Assembly: GCA_964015995.1 (NCBI GenBank)
Contig: CAXHFH010000015.1
Location: forward strand, 1 to 31,832
Direction: 5' to 3'
Length of the DNA: 31,832 nt
DNA from: UBA1672 sp964015995
GTDB taxonomy: Bacteria; Pseudomonadota; Alphaproteobacteria; Micavibrionales; Micavibrionaceae
The position numbers were made by a program, and so were the translations under genes. Under the pieces are notes generated by a model. That model had not been told where the DNA came from. It saw nothing but the letters and a program-made list of their open reading frames with translations, and searched no databases. Below are positions 24,326 through 31,832 of the stretch, in pieces; positions within the stretch are counted from its first letter, which is position 1; every line of letters begins with the position of its first letter.

Positions 24326-25603
24326 ATGAGTACGAAAGAATTAGGTTTTCATCAACGTGATGGTGTTTTGCATGTTGACCAAATATCCTTATTAGACATA
24401 GCCCAAAAATATGGTACGCCTTGTTATGTTTACAGCGCGTCTGTTATTCGTGCGCAATACAACGCCTTACAGGCCGCAATGCGCAAAGCACTCCCTGCCG
24501 ATCGTCAGCCGCTTTTATGCTATGCGTGTAAAGCCAATTCAAACATTGCTGTTCTGAAAGTTCTGAAAAACCTAGGAAGCGGCTTGGAAATTGTATCTGA
24601 AGGGGAACTTGTCAGAGGCCTGAAAGCAGGTTTTTCAGGCAATCAAATTATCTCAACAAGCTTTGGTAAAAATGAAATAGAAATTGAAGCCTGTTTGAAA
24701 GCAGGAATTCTACAATTCAATATCGAATCTCCTGATGAGCTAGATAACATTAATACTCAGGCCATAGCCATGAACAAAGTGGCCGATGTTGTTTTCCGTT
24801 TAAACCCGAATATTAGCGGTGGTGGTCACAGCAAAATTTCTACAGGACGCAAGGAAGATAAATTTGGTAACACTGCCGAAGATATCATGGCGCTTTATAA
24901 ACGTGCAGAATCATTAGAAGGCATCAACCCCGTCGGTGTTTCAATCCATATCGGCTCGCAGATATCACAAGCAGAAGCTTTTAAGCCCGGCTTTGAAAAG
25001 CTCGCCGCCCTCGTCATAGACTTGCGTGCAAACGGTCATACCGTGACACATCTTGATATCGGTGGTGGTTTTCCAATCGTCTATAATAACGAAAACCTGC
25101 TTGATCTGGATGAATATGCGGCGTGGGTACGTGATATTATCCTGCCCTTAGATACCAAGATCCAAATGGAACCGGGACGCTACATGGTTGGTAATGCCGG
25201 AATATTACTCACTAAGGCACAATATATTAAACAAACACCATCAAGACAGTTTTTAGTTTTGGATGCGGGTATGAACGATCTTATTCGCCCAACATTATAT
25301 GAGGCATATCACGGTATAGAACCCATCATAAACAGCGAAGAAAAAAGTACGTATGATGTCGTTGGGCCTATTTGCGAAAGCGGTGATATTTTTGCAAAAG
25401 AGCGCGAAATGAGTGTCGTAAACAAGAATGATATCGTTGCTATAAAATCGGCCGGTGCGTATGGCTTCGCCATGGCCTCAAACTATAACAGTCGCCCTAT
25501 ACCGGCTGAAATTTTAGTCGATGGTAACAACATCAGTATTGTTGGTGATGCTCAAACCATTGATGATTTAATCACACGCGAAAAAATCCCTGATTGGCTT
25601 TAG
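24326..25603 (+). CDS. lysA: Diaminopimelate decarboxylase
   Basis: This PLP enzyme converts meso-DAP to L-lysine, the last step of the pathway. With the start at 24326 (MSTKELGF) it has 425 aa. The ATG nine bases earlier sits right on the AGGA and is less likely. The PLP lysine is K69 in CYACKANSN. HIGSQ, the GGGFPI loop and the late motif CESGDIFA are all present, consistent with an active fold type III enzyme. It is probably in one operon with the lptM-like gene. Confidence 0.96.
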   Translation: MSTKELGFHQRDGVLHVDQISLLDIAQKYGTPCYVYSASVIRAQYNALQAAMRKALPADRQPLLCYACKANSNIAVLKVLKNLGSGLEIVSEGELVRGLKAGFSGNQIISTSFGKNEIEIEACLKAGILQFNIESPDELDNINTQAIAMNKVADVVFRLNPNISGGGHSKISTGRKEDKFGNTAEDIMALYKRAESLEGINPVGVSIHIGSQISQAEAFKPGFEKLAALVIDLRANGHTVTHLDIGGGFPIVYNNENLLDLDEYAAWVRDIILPLDTKIQMEPGRYMVGNAGILLTKAQYIKQTPSRQFLVLDAGMNDLIRPTLYEAYHGIEPIINSEEKSTYDVVGPICESGDIFAKEREMSVVNKNDIVAIKSAGAYGFAMASNYNSRPIPAEILVDGNNISIVGDAQTIDDLITREKIPDWL

Positions 25604-25682
25604 ATAAAAACCGTAGGGGAAAAGACGCCTTATTGATCGGAAAATCTTGGGTTATCGGCGAAAACAGGATATTCTGTGAAAT

Positions 25683-28600
25683 ATGCTAGATCCTCTATAC
25701 GAATATGAGAACAGACCTTACCTGAACGCGCTTGCAAAAAAGCGCCGTAAAGCTTTTCGGGTTCTGGCCACTGAAAAATTTATCCTCCATAGCTGGCGTC
25801 TATTTTTCTGGGTCTTATTATTTTCCGGTCTTTGGATGCTCAACGTGCCTTCGTTTTTTGGTTCAATTGCGAGTGTCGGAGCAACGCTCGCTTTTTTAGT
25901 TGGATTTATTTATTTTTTCAAAAAAGATATTTTGAGCTTCAAACTGCCCGATAGTAAGGGATTGGATAACAAGCTTGAGAAATATAGCGCACTTCCGCAA
26001 GGGCAAATTGCACTCATAGAAGATCGCTTAGCCAACCCTAAAAAACACGATACACGTGATCTTTGGAAGAACGCTCAACATGAAAGTTTGCTATCATTTA
26101 AAAAATTACGCGCCCCCAGATTAAACCCGTTTCTAACGCGTGAAGACCCCAGCGCGATGCGCTATATCGCGATCCTTTTATTTATCTCCGGCCTTATGGT
26201 TTCTGGCCCCCATTGGAAAGACAAAATATATTCCGGTCTTGTGCCGTTCAGCCCATCCTATGTGGTGTCTCAGGGTAAAAGCACAAACATTTGGATCAAG
26301 CCACCTGATTATACGCAAATCGCGCAAACGCATATTTCCGGCCATGGATCTCATGACGAGGTTCTGAATATCCCCGAGGATAGCGAAATACGTATTCGTA
26401 TGCACAGTGTCTTTGGAGAGTATTTCCCGCCTCATCTACGTAATGGCGATAAAACTGTTAAAATGGAACATATGGGTGACGGCTTATACGGGATTGAAAC
26501 TGTCATCGAGCCTGGTAAATCACTCAAGATCTCTCAAGCGTTTATACCGCGGTCTCGATGGGATTATAATTTCATTGAAGACATGCCACCAGAGATCAGG
26601 AGTGATGTTGATGACGCACCTTCCGATGACGAAAGTACTGATGTCGTTCGCATTGATGACGAATTGCCGCCACTCCCCTTTGATGATAACGCATCATCAG
26701 AGGAACAAGAGACCGACGGGAAAAATGCAACGGAGGATACTCTTGAGGCAGAAGAAATTGTCGAAATTACCGACGAGCAACGCTATGAAATACTAGACAG
26801 TAATCAAATTCGCTTTCCTTTAATTGTTAACGATGATTATGGCGTCAAAGAACTGCGCATGACCATGAATATTGATGAAATGGTCGTTGAACGCCCCTTA
26901 GGCGAAATGACGCAAGAAACACGTCTGGTCATGTCACAGCCAAACACCGAATTTAACATTACACCGATCTATGACATGACATGGCATACATGGGCAGGCT
27001 TACCTGTGACATTCACCTACGAGGCCATAGACCATAAAGGACAAACAGCCGAGCTTAAAAACATTAAGTTGGTGTTACCAGAGCGTGAGTTTGAACACCC
27101 TATGGCAAAATCCCTGATTGCGATGCGCAAACGTCTGGCATGGGATTATAAGGATAGCTTCCGAGAGATTGCGCAAAATTTGGAGACACTCCTGACGGCA
27201 GAAGACTATATGCAGAACGAGCCTGTCATATTTCTTGCCATTCGCGTGGCTAGCTCCCGTTTATTCTATAATGACGATATGCCCTCAGAAACCCGTATTC
27301 AGGCTGCTAAGGATGTTATCAATCTTCTGTGGTACACAGCACTATCTTTAGAAGAAGGCGATATAGCCCTTGCCATGCGTGAATTACAGGACGCACAGCG
27401 CGCACTGGAAAATGCTATGCGTGACCCAAACGCGAGTGAAGAAGAAATTCAGGAATTAATGAATAACCTTCAAGAAAAAATGGGCAACTATTTCGCAGAA
27501 ATGCAGCGCGAGATGCAAAAGCGTATAGAAAACGGAGAAGACTTCCCAACATATTCTGCCGAGGATTTTGGTGAAATTATCTCACCCGATACTTTGTCAA
27601 AAATGATGGAAGATATACAGCAAGCATTGCGCGAAGGCGATCAGCAAAAAGCACAAGAGCTTATGTCACAAATGCAGCGCATGATGGAAATGATGGATCC
27701 ATCCAATGGCGCACAACTGCCGCAAGATATGCAAACAATGCGCGAAGGTGTGAATGAACTACAGGAGCTAATAGAACGTCAAGAAGCCCTTATTGATCAA
27801 ACAGAAGAGCAGGCAAAGAAACAGAAGTACTTTCCACAGAGAAATCAATCAGGGTCAAGCTCGTCACAACAGCAGCAGCAAAAAGAAAGCACAATGACAA
27901 AGCGCTCATTGCCTACCCTTGAGCAAATGCTCAAGGATTTTGGAATGGACACCGCCCCGCCGCCGCCAAAGGAAGAAAACAAGGAAGAGCAAAATTCTCA
28001 AGCTGGCGATGAAAAGAAGAAAGATAAGGATGATAAAGAGCAATCATCTAATCAGCAAAAAAAGGCAGAGGCAGAACAACAAAAGCCAGCTGATAATGAC
28101 GCTGATCCACAAGAACAAGATAAAAAAGGGCAATCACAAAAACAAGAAAACGCCAAAAATAAAAAAGGAAACCAGCAGAAAAAAGACAATTCAGAGCAAC
28201 AGCAATCTTCCAATAATAGCAGCGATCAACAGAAACAGGATAAAAACGGAAAACCGCAACAGCAAAAAGAGGCTCAAAACAAAAAAGATGGGCAGCAAGG
28301 AAGTAAGCCTGACCAACAAGGTACGTCTCAAGGCAAAAAAGATAAATCGGAAGATAATAAATCCGCAGGCGGTGCTTTGGACACAACGAAGAACCAAGTA
28401 GAGCAAGATGCGCTACGCTATACTTTAGGCCAACTTATGATGGATGCGGCAGAGAAGCTTGATGAAGTGCCTGAAAAAATGGGTATGGCAGAACAAGAAA
28501 TGCGCGGATCAGGAGAGAGATTAGGAGATAATGACCCCAAAGGCTCCCTGCCTTATCAAAACAAGGCCGTTGAATATCTGAAAGATGCACAGGAAGATTT

Positions 28601-28862
28601 GGCACAACAATTCAGGCAACGTATGCAGCAGATGATTGGCGTTGGTATGAGCGGCTCTTCACAAAAATATGATCCCCTCGGCCGTCGTTACGGTGACGAA
28701 AATGAAGACGGACGCGGCGTCGATTCAAAAGTCGAGGTGCCTGACGAGCTTGATAAAAAGCGCGTTGATGAGATTATAAAGATGCTGCGTGATCGCTCTG
28801 GTGATCGTTCTCGATCTCGTGAGGAACTGGAATATTTCCGTCGTCTACTTCGTCAGTTTTAG
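25683..28862 (+). CDS. TIGR02302 (DUF4175) giant membrane protein
   Basis: This 1059-aa protein belongs to a family found in alphaproteobacteria, function unknown. Hydrophobic segments lie at about 33-53, 63-80 and 158-178. An acidic stretch (about 300-360) is followed by helix-rich repeats with Met/Gln-rich sequence (about 560-720) and a very polar Gln/Lys/Asn region (about 725-905). The conserved C-terminal block is clear: DPLGRRYGD, then VPDELDKKRVDEIIKMLRDR and EELEYFRRLLRQF. It follows lysA as in rhizobia. The layout suggests an envelope or cell-surface role. The last 89 bp overlap the convergent DUF3426 gene. Confidence 0.92.
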   Translation: MLDPLYEYENRPYLNALAKKRRKAFRVLATEKFILHSWRLFFWVLLFSGLWMLNVPSFFGSIASVGATLAFLVGFIYFFKKDILSFKLPDSKGLDNKLEKYSALPQGQIALIEDRLANPKKHDTRDLWKNAQHESLLSFKKLRAPRLNPFLTREDPSAMRYIAILLFISGLMVSGPHWKDKIYSGLVPFSPSYVVSQGKSTNIWIKPPDYTQIAQTHISGHGSHDEVLNIPEDSEIRIRMHSVFGEYFPPHLRNGDKTVKMEHMGDGLYGIETVIEPGKSLKISQAFIPRSRWDYNFIEDMPPEIRSDVDDAPSDDESTDVVRIDDELPPLPFDDNASSEEQETDGKNATEDTLEAEEIVEITDEQRYEILDSNQIRFPLIVNDDYGVKELRMTMNIDEMVVERPLGEMTQETRLVMSQPNTEFNITPIYDMTWHTWAGLPVTFTYEAIDHKGQTAELKNIKLVLPEREFEHPMAKSLIAMRKRLAWDYKDSFREIAQNLETLLTAEDYMQNEPVIFLAIRVASSRLFYNDDMPSETRIQAAKDVINLLWYTALSLEEGDIALAMRELQDAQRALENAMRDPNASEEEIQELMNNLQEKMGNYFAEMQREMQKRIENGEDFPTYSAEDFGEIISPDTLSKMMEDIQQALREGDQQKAQELMSQMQRMMEMMDPSNGAQLPQDMQTMREGVNELQELIERQEALIDQTEEQAKKQKYFPQRNQSGSSSSQQQQQKESTMTKRSLPTLEQMLKDFGMDTAPPPPKEENKEEQNSQAGDEKKKDKDDKEQSSNQQKKAEAEQQKPADNDADPQEQDKKGQSQKQENAKNKKGNQQKKDNSEQQQSSNNSSDQQKQDKNGKPQQQKEAQNKKDGQQGSKPDQQGTSQGKKDKSEDNKSAGGALDTTKNQVEQDALRYTLGQLMMDAAEKLDEVPEKMGMAEQEMRGSGERLGDNDPKGSLPYQNKAVEYLKDAQEDLAQQFRQRMQQMIGVGMSGSSQKYDPLGRRYGDENEDGRGVDSKVEVPDELDKKRVDEIIKMLRDRSGDRSRSREELEYFRRLLRQF

Positions 28863-29628
28863 ATACCTTTAATGCGGGCTTTAAAACAAACCGAACAGTA
28901 ACATATTGCACGTCATCACGTTGTATTGGCTCATGATCAGAAGATTCGGCGTCTTCATGCCCCTCTTCCACCTGCCCTAGCTCTTGCTCAAGATGACTTT
29001 CCGTTTTAAACGTAATGGTCTCTTCTGGATCCAGTACCAATTTTGGCGGAACGGCAAACCATTGTGACTGATGCCCGTCGGCACCGTCTCCAATCGTGAT
29101 CTCAAGCATATAAAGAGCCTGCGGATCATCCGTTAAATTTACGATATCACCAGACACCATTACGATGCCCTCATGATGTGCAGCCTTAATATTTGCAAAT
29201 GCCACCTTACCGCTATCTGGTATCTGCATTTCAATACCAAATAATGCATAAAACCCTTGCATCGATGGATAGTTACGCATCAGGGACGCACTAAAAAGTA
29301 ATAAATAAGTCAGTACGCATAAGAATACTGCCGCTGCTATGGCGTAGGATATCGTCTTGTCTGTTCCGGCGCCATATTGACCTTTATTTTCAGAATCATC
29401 ATGGGCCGGTTTAATGGATTCCGGTATATCCAGTATCTCCTGCGAGGACAAAAACTCTGTGTCATTTTCCACATTTTCATCCACAGGCTGTTCCACACGC
29501 GCCACGACATGATCATCCTCATGCCAGACCTCGCCACAAGCGGTACAACGCACATCGCGCCCACGATTACCCATAACGGCCAAAGCGACCTTGTATTGGC
29601 TATAACAATTGGGACAAGTCAGAATCAT
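28774..29628 (-). CDS. Zinc-ribbon MJ0042/DUF3426 membrane protein
   Basis: The 284-aa protein begins with an MJ0042-type zinc ribbon (C5-x2-C8 and C28-x2-C31). After an acidic linker come one TM segment (about 93-115) and a DUF3426 domain (about 140-230, with a VNLTDDPQALYMLEITIGD-type strand pattern). In rhizobia such a gene lies divergently beside ftsEX, as here. Function is unknown. A role in envelope or division control is inference from context. Its 3' end is antisense to the last 89 bp of the TIGR02302 gene. Confidence 0.88.
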   Translation of the reverse strand: MILTCPNCYSQYKVALAVMGNRGRDVRCTACGEVWHEDDHVVARVEQPVDENVENDTEFLSSQEILDIPESIKPAHDDSENKGQYGAGTDKTISYAIAAAVFLCVLTYLLLFSASLMRNYPSMQGFYALFGIEMQIPDSGKVAFANIKAAHHEGIVMVSGDIVNLTDDPQALYMLEITIGDGADGHQSQWFAVPPKLVLDPEETITFKTESHLEQELGQVEEGHEDAESSDHEPIQRDDVQYVTVRFVLKPALKVSKTDEVDDGNIPVPHEIENDHQSDHAASL

Positions 29629-29705
29629 TGTAACTGGGTTCTTCTCTTTCCGGTGTGTGTCTTGTATTAAATAGAGTCACATGAAAAATACGCAGGATTT
29701 ATAAT

Positions 29706-30470
29706 ATGTATCACTTTAAGAGCTATCGCAAGGTACAGGTTTTTTTGTTTCTTTTATTTTTGATTGCACTGCCAATTAACGCGCACGCCATTGATGAATG
29801 TACAATTACCGATAGAGAATGCGTATTAGAAGAACTCATCAGTAATGCCTCTTCGATTGATAATGTGGCGTGGAAAGATCAGACTTACCGCGAAATTGCG
29901 AAAACACTGGCCTTTGAAAAGAACTTTGAAAAAGCATTGGTTGTCATTGATCTGATAGAAACGCCGGATACAAAAGCCATGAGCATCCGCGGTGTGGGTA
30001 TGGCCTTGGCGGCATATGGTGAGGATGCGGAATCGCTAAATAAGAAATTTGCAAAATTACGCGTTAAAGCCGACAGCATAACCAATCATCCGCCATCGCA
30101 TGGCATTGCCTTAACGTATGTTGCTATGGCGCAAGCCTTCGCAGGCGATAATGAGGGCGCGTGGAAAACAACTGCGTCCATGGAAAACGCTGCACTTAAG
30201 CATAAAGCGTATGGAGAAACAGCAGAAATACAAGCGGAAAAAGGCGATTTCAAGTCTGCAAAAATCAGTATTGATAAAATCGAAAGCCTTTCATTTCGCA
30301 ATAAAGCTTATGAAACTGTGTCTAAAATATTATCTGACAAAGGTTTGTACGAGGACTCCTATCTTGCTGCTCGCTCAATCACAAACGCTTATAAAAAAGG
30401 GCAAGCCATTCAATATCTTCTTGATCAACAACAGCCGAGAGAACGCTTAAGTAACGAGAAAGATAAGTGA
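29706..30470 (+). CDS. Exported TPR/SEL1-like helical repeat protein
   Basis: The 254-aa protein has a Sec signal peptide (hydrophobic about 12-24) with a likely cut after AHA (residue 28). The mature part is a string of helix pairs of about 34-40 residues with repeated Ala/Gly spacing (for example YREIAKTLAFEKNFEKALVV, YVAMAQAFAGDNEGAWKT). No enzyme motif is seen. It ends 9 bp before ftsE, so co-transcription is likely and a division-related periplasmic scaffold role is possible. Confidence 0.7.
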   Translation: MYHFKSYRKVQVFLFLLFLIALPINAHAIDECTITDRECVLEELISNASSIDNVAWKDQTYREIAKTLAFEKNFEKALVVIDLIETPDTKAMSIRGVGMALAAYGEDAESLNKKFAKLRVKADSITNHPPSHGIALTYVAMAQAFAGDNEGAWKTTASMENAALKHKAYGETAEIQAEKGDFKSAKISIDKIESLSFRNKAYETVSKILSDKGLYEDSYLAARSITNAYKKGQAIQYLLDQQQPRERLSNEKDK

Positions 30471-30479
30471 GTAAAACCT

Positions 30480-31178
30480 TTGATTAAATTCGATAACGTA
30501 TTTTTCCGATATGATGAAGATGGTGATGACGTTCTCCATGACGTGAACTTTACCCTACAGTCAGGATCCTATCATTTCCTAACCGGCCTTAGTGGTGCGG
30601 GCAAGACATCTTTGATCACCCTCATGTATTTGGGAAATATCCCAACGCGGGGAAATATCACAATGCTTGGGCAGGACATAAAGAAAGCCAAGCGGGAGGA
30701 GCTGTTCGCATTACGTCAGCGCATTGGCGTCGTTTTTCAAGATTTTCGCCTACTACCGCATTTATCGACCTTTGATAACGTTGCCCTGCCCTTGCGCATT
30801 CTTGGCCGCCCTGATGATGAAATTAACGCGCATGTGAATGAATTGTTAGATTGGGTTGGTCTTGGTAAGCATAAAGAGCACTTGCCTAAAAAATTATCCG
30901 GCGGGCAACAACAACGCGTCGCCATCGCACGCGCAGTCATAGGGCGCCCCAAACTTCTTTTAGCAGACGAACCAACAGGTAACCTTGATGACGAAATCGG
31001 CTTTCGCCTTATGGGTTTATTTGAACAGCTGAACCGCATGGGCACGACGATTGTCATCGCAACCCACAACCCACAAATCATTGAACAATTTGGCCATCCC
31101 TGCCTTACCCTCAATAACGGTGTTGTTACCCAAGAAGACAGAACCATCCAAAATAAGAAGATTCGCCATGTTTTCTAA
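30480..31178 (+). CDS. ftsE: Cell division ATP-binding protein FtsE
   Basis: This 232-aa ABC ATPase works with FtsX to drive periplasmic peptidoglycan hydrolase activation at the septum. It has Walker A GLSGAGKT (36-43), signature LSGGQQQR, and Walker B LLLADEPTGNLD. The start is TTG at 30480, with no nearby in-frame ATG giving the family's MIKFDNV opening. The ribosome site is weak, which suggests coupling to the upstream gene 9 bp away. It overlaps ftsX by 11 bp. Confidence 0.96.
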   Translation: MIKFDNVFFRYDEDGDDVLHDVNFTLQSGSYHFLTGLSGAGKTSLITLMYLGNIPTRGNITMLGQDIKKAKREELFALRQRIGVVFQDFRLLPHLSTFDNVALPLRILGRPDDEINAHVNELLDWVGLGKHKEHLPKKLSGGQQQRVAIARAVIGRPKLLLADEPTGNLDDEIGFRLMGLFEQLNRMGTTIVIATHNPQIIEQFGHPCLTLNNGVVTQEDRTIQNKKIRHVF

Positions 31179-31832
31179 ACTTATCAACGGCAGTAAAACA
31201 CCCTGTAGAAATGCGATATCTTGCGTGAAAGATAAGCTTTCGAGCAATAAGCACACCCAAAAGGTCATGAAGCTTATTAACGATAAAAACCAAGATCTAC
31301 CTTTGGATAAAAGCCCGGATTCAAAATTTTTAATCTTATTAATAGCACTGATGAGTTTTCTGGCAGTGCTTGCACTGAGTGGTACATTTGCCCTGAACTC
31401 CATGACTGAAAAATGGTCGTCAGGTTTAGAAAACAAAGTAACAATAGAAATATCCATAGAAACAAAAGATGGGCATATCTTATCCCAAGACACTGTTTTG
31501 AAAGAAACCAAAGATTTATACGCAATGCTCTCGGAGCATAAGCTTGTAAAGTCGGCTGAGGTGCTCGGCGATAAAGAGATACAGGAACTGATCTCCCCCT
31601 GGATTGGAAATGATCTTAGTCTGGGCGACATCCCCCTTCCCGGGCTTATCGCATTAGAGTTACGTAAGGTTGATGCCAACGGATTAAACAACTTAAAAAA
31701 CGATATTCAAAAAATTTCAAAACACGCAATGCTTGAAACTCACCATGAGTGGCTATCGGATTTAATTAATTTTACAAGCACACTCAAGGCCCTCGCCCTT
31801 ATGGTAGCACTCATCATCGCGGCCATAACAAC
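31168..31832 (+). CDS. ftsX: Cell division protein FtsX, N-terminal part (contig end)
   Basis: 221 codons are visible before the contig ends. A charged cytoplasmic N-terminus (1-52) leads into TM1 (about 54-75). Then comes the periplasmic loop domain with EIS-type strand, VLGDKEIQELISPWIG and a DIPLPGLIALELRK segment typical of FtsX, and the start of TM2 (about 205 on). The ATG lies within the end of ftsE (11-bp overlap), fitting translational coupling. The C-terminal permease part is outside the window. Confidence 0.92.
   Translation, partial: MFSKLINGSKTPCRNAISCVKDKLSSNKHTQKVMKLINDKNQDLPLDKSPDSKFLILLIALMSFLAVLALSGTFALNSMTEKWSSGLENKVTIEISIETKDGHILSQDTVLKETKDLYAMLSEHKLVKSAEVLGDKEIQELISPWIGNDLSLGDIPLPGLIALELRKVDANGLNNLKNDIQKISKHAMLETHHEWLSDLINFTSTLKALALMVALIIAAIT

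Noticed and set aside
27919..28401. 160-codon Lys/Asn/Gln-rich frame inside the TIGR02302 gene
   Set aside because: It is a frame-shifted reading of the low-complexity Gln/Lys region. The main frame continues to the conserved family C-terminus.

Overview
The window looks like the end of a draft contig from a low-GC alphaproteobacterium. The alphaproteobacterial assignment rests on a DUF4167 protein beside prmC/prfA, a TIGR02302 (DUF4175) giant membrane protein after lysA, a divergent ubiG/lysC pair, a zinc-ribbon DUF3426 protein beside ftsEX, and a RodZ-like DUF4115 protein. A Micavibrio-like or similar uncultivated lineage is possible, but I cannot fix the order from sequence alone. Bases 1-33 are not genomic: they match the Illumina Nextera (Tn5) read-2 adapter.

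Bases 34 to about 8876 are accessory DNA built up at the 3' end of a tRNA gene with anticodon CAU (8829-8905, minus strand; probably tRNA-Ile2). I read it as two elements in tandem. Element A (left, cut by the contig end) carries the N-terminal part of a large nuclease-NTPase, a two-TM protein gene enclosed by 72-bp inverted repeats, a small helper ORF and a complete large serine recombinase. The last 15 codons of the recombinase, including its stop, lie in the antisense strand of a partial tRNA copy (49-bp core, 4835-4883). Element B (4884-8826) carries 11-bp iterons, an exported Ca-loop miniprotein coupled to a membrane protein, and a PD-(D/E)XK-DUF2075 helicase-like protein. It ends in an in-frame copy of only the last ~97 codons of a sister recombinase, which runs into the second 49-bp core inside the intact tRNA. 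The spacing between the two copies is exactly 3992 bp. B therefore looks like a non-autonomous cassette that could be moved in trans by A's recombinase, with putative defence genes as cargo.

From 8906 to the end the DNA is chromosomal. The block 10450-20224 is on the minus strand: lysC, rodZ-like, prfA, prmC, DUF4167, terminator, clpB, terminator, a lipoprotein and a MurC-like ligase. An M17 aminopeptidase converges on that ligase. The block from 20317 to the end is mostly on the plus strand: ubiG, a twin-TM HIG1-like protein, etfB-etfA, lptM-like, lysA, TIGR02302, a TPR-like exported protein, ftsE and ftsX (cut by the contig end). Minus-strand genes within it are an 82-aa orphan whose terminator lies inside ubiG, a TlpA-like thioredoxin, and a DUF3426 protein that overlaps TIGR02302 tail to tail.

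These genes cover lysine/DAP supply (lysC, lysA), translation termination (prfA, prmC), proteostasis (clpB), fatty-acid/amino-acid electron transfer (etfBA), ubiquinone synthesis and cell division/envelope (ftsEX, rodZ-like, Mur ligase). Compared with the order I know from rhizobia, ptsP, a cobalamin adenosyltransferase gene and argH are absent from their usual slots.
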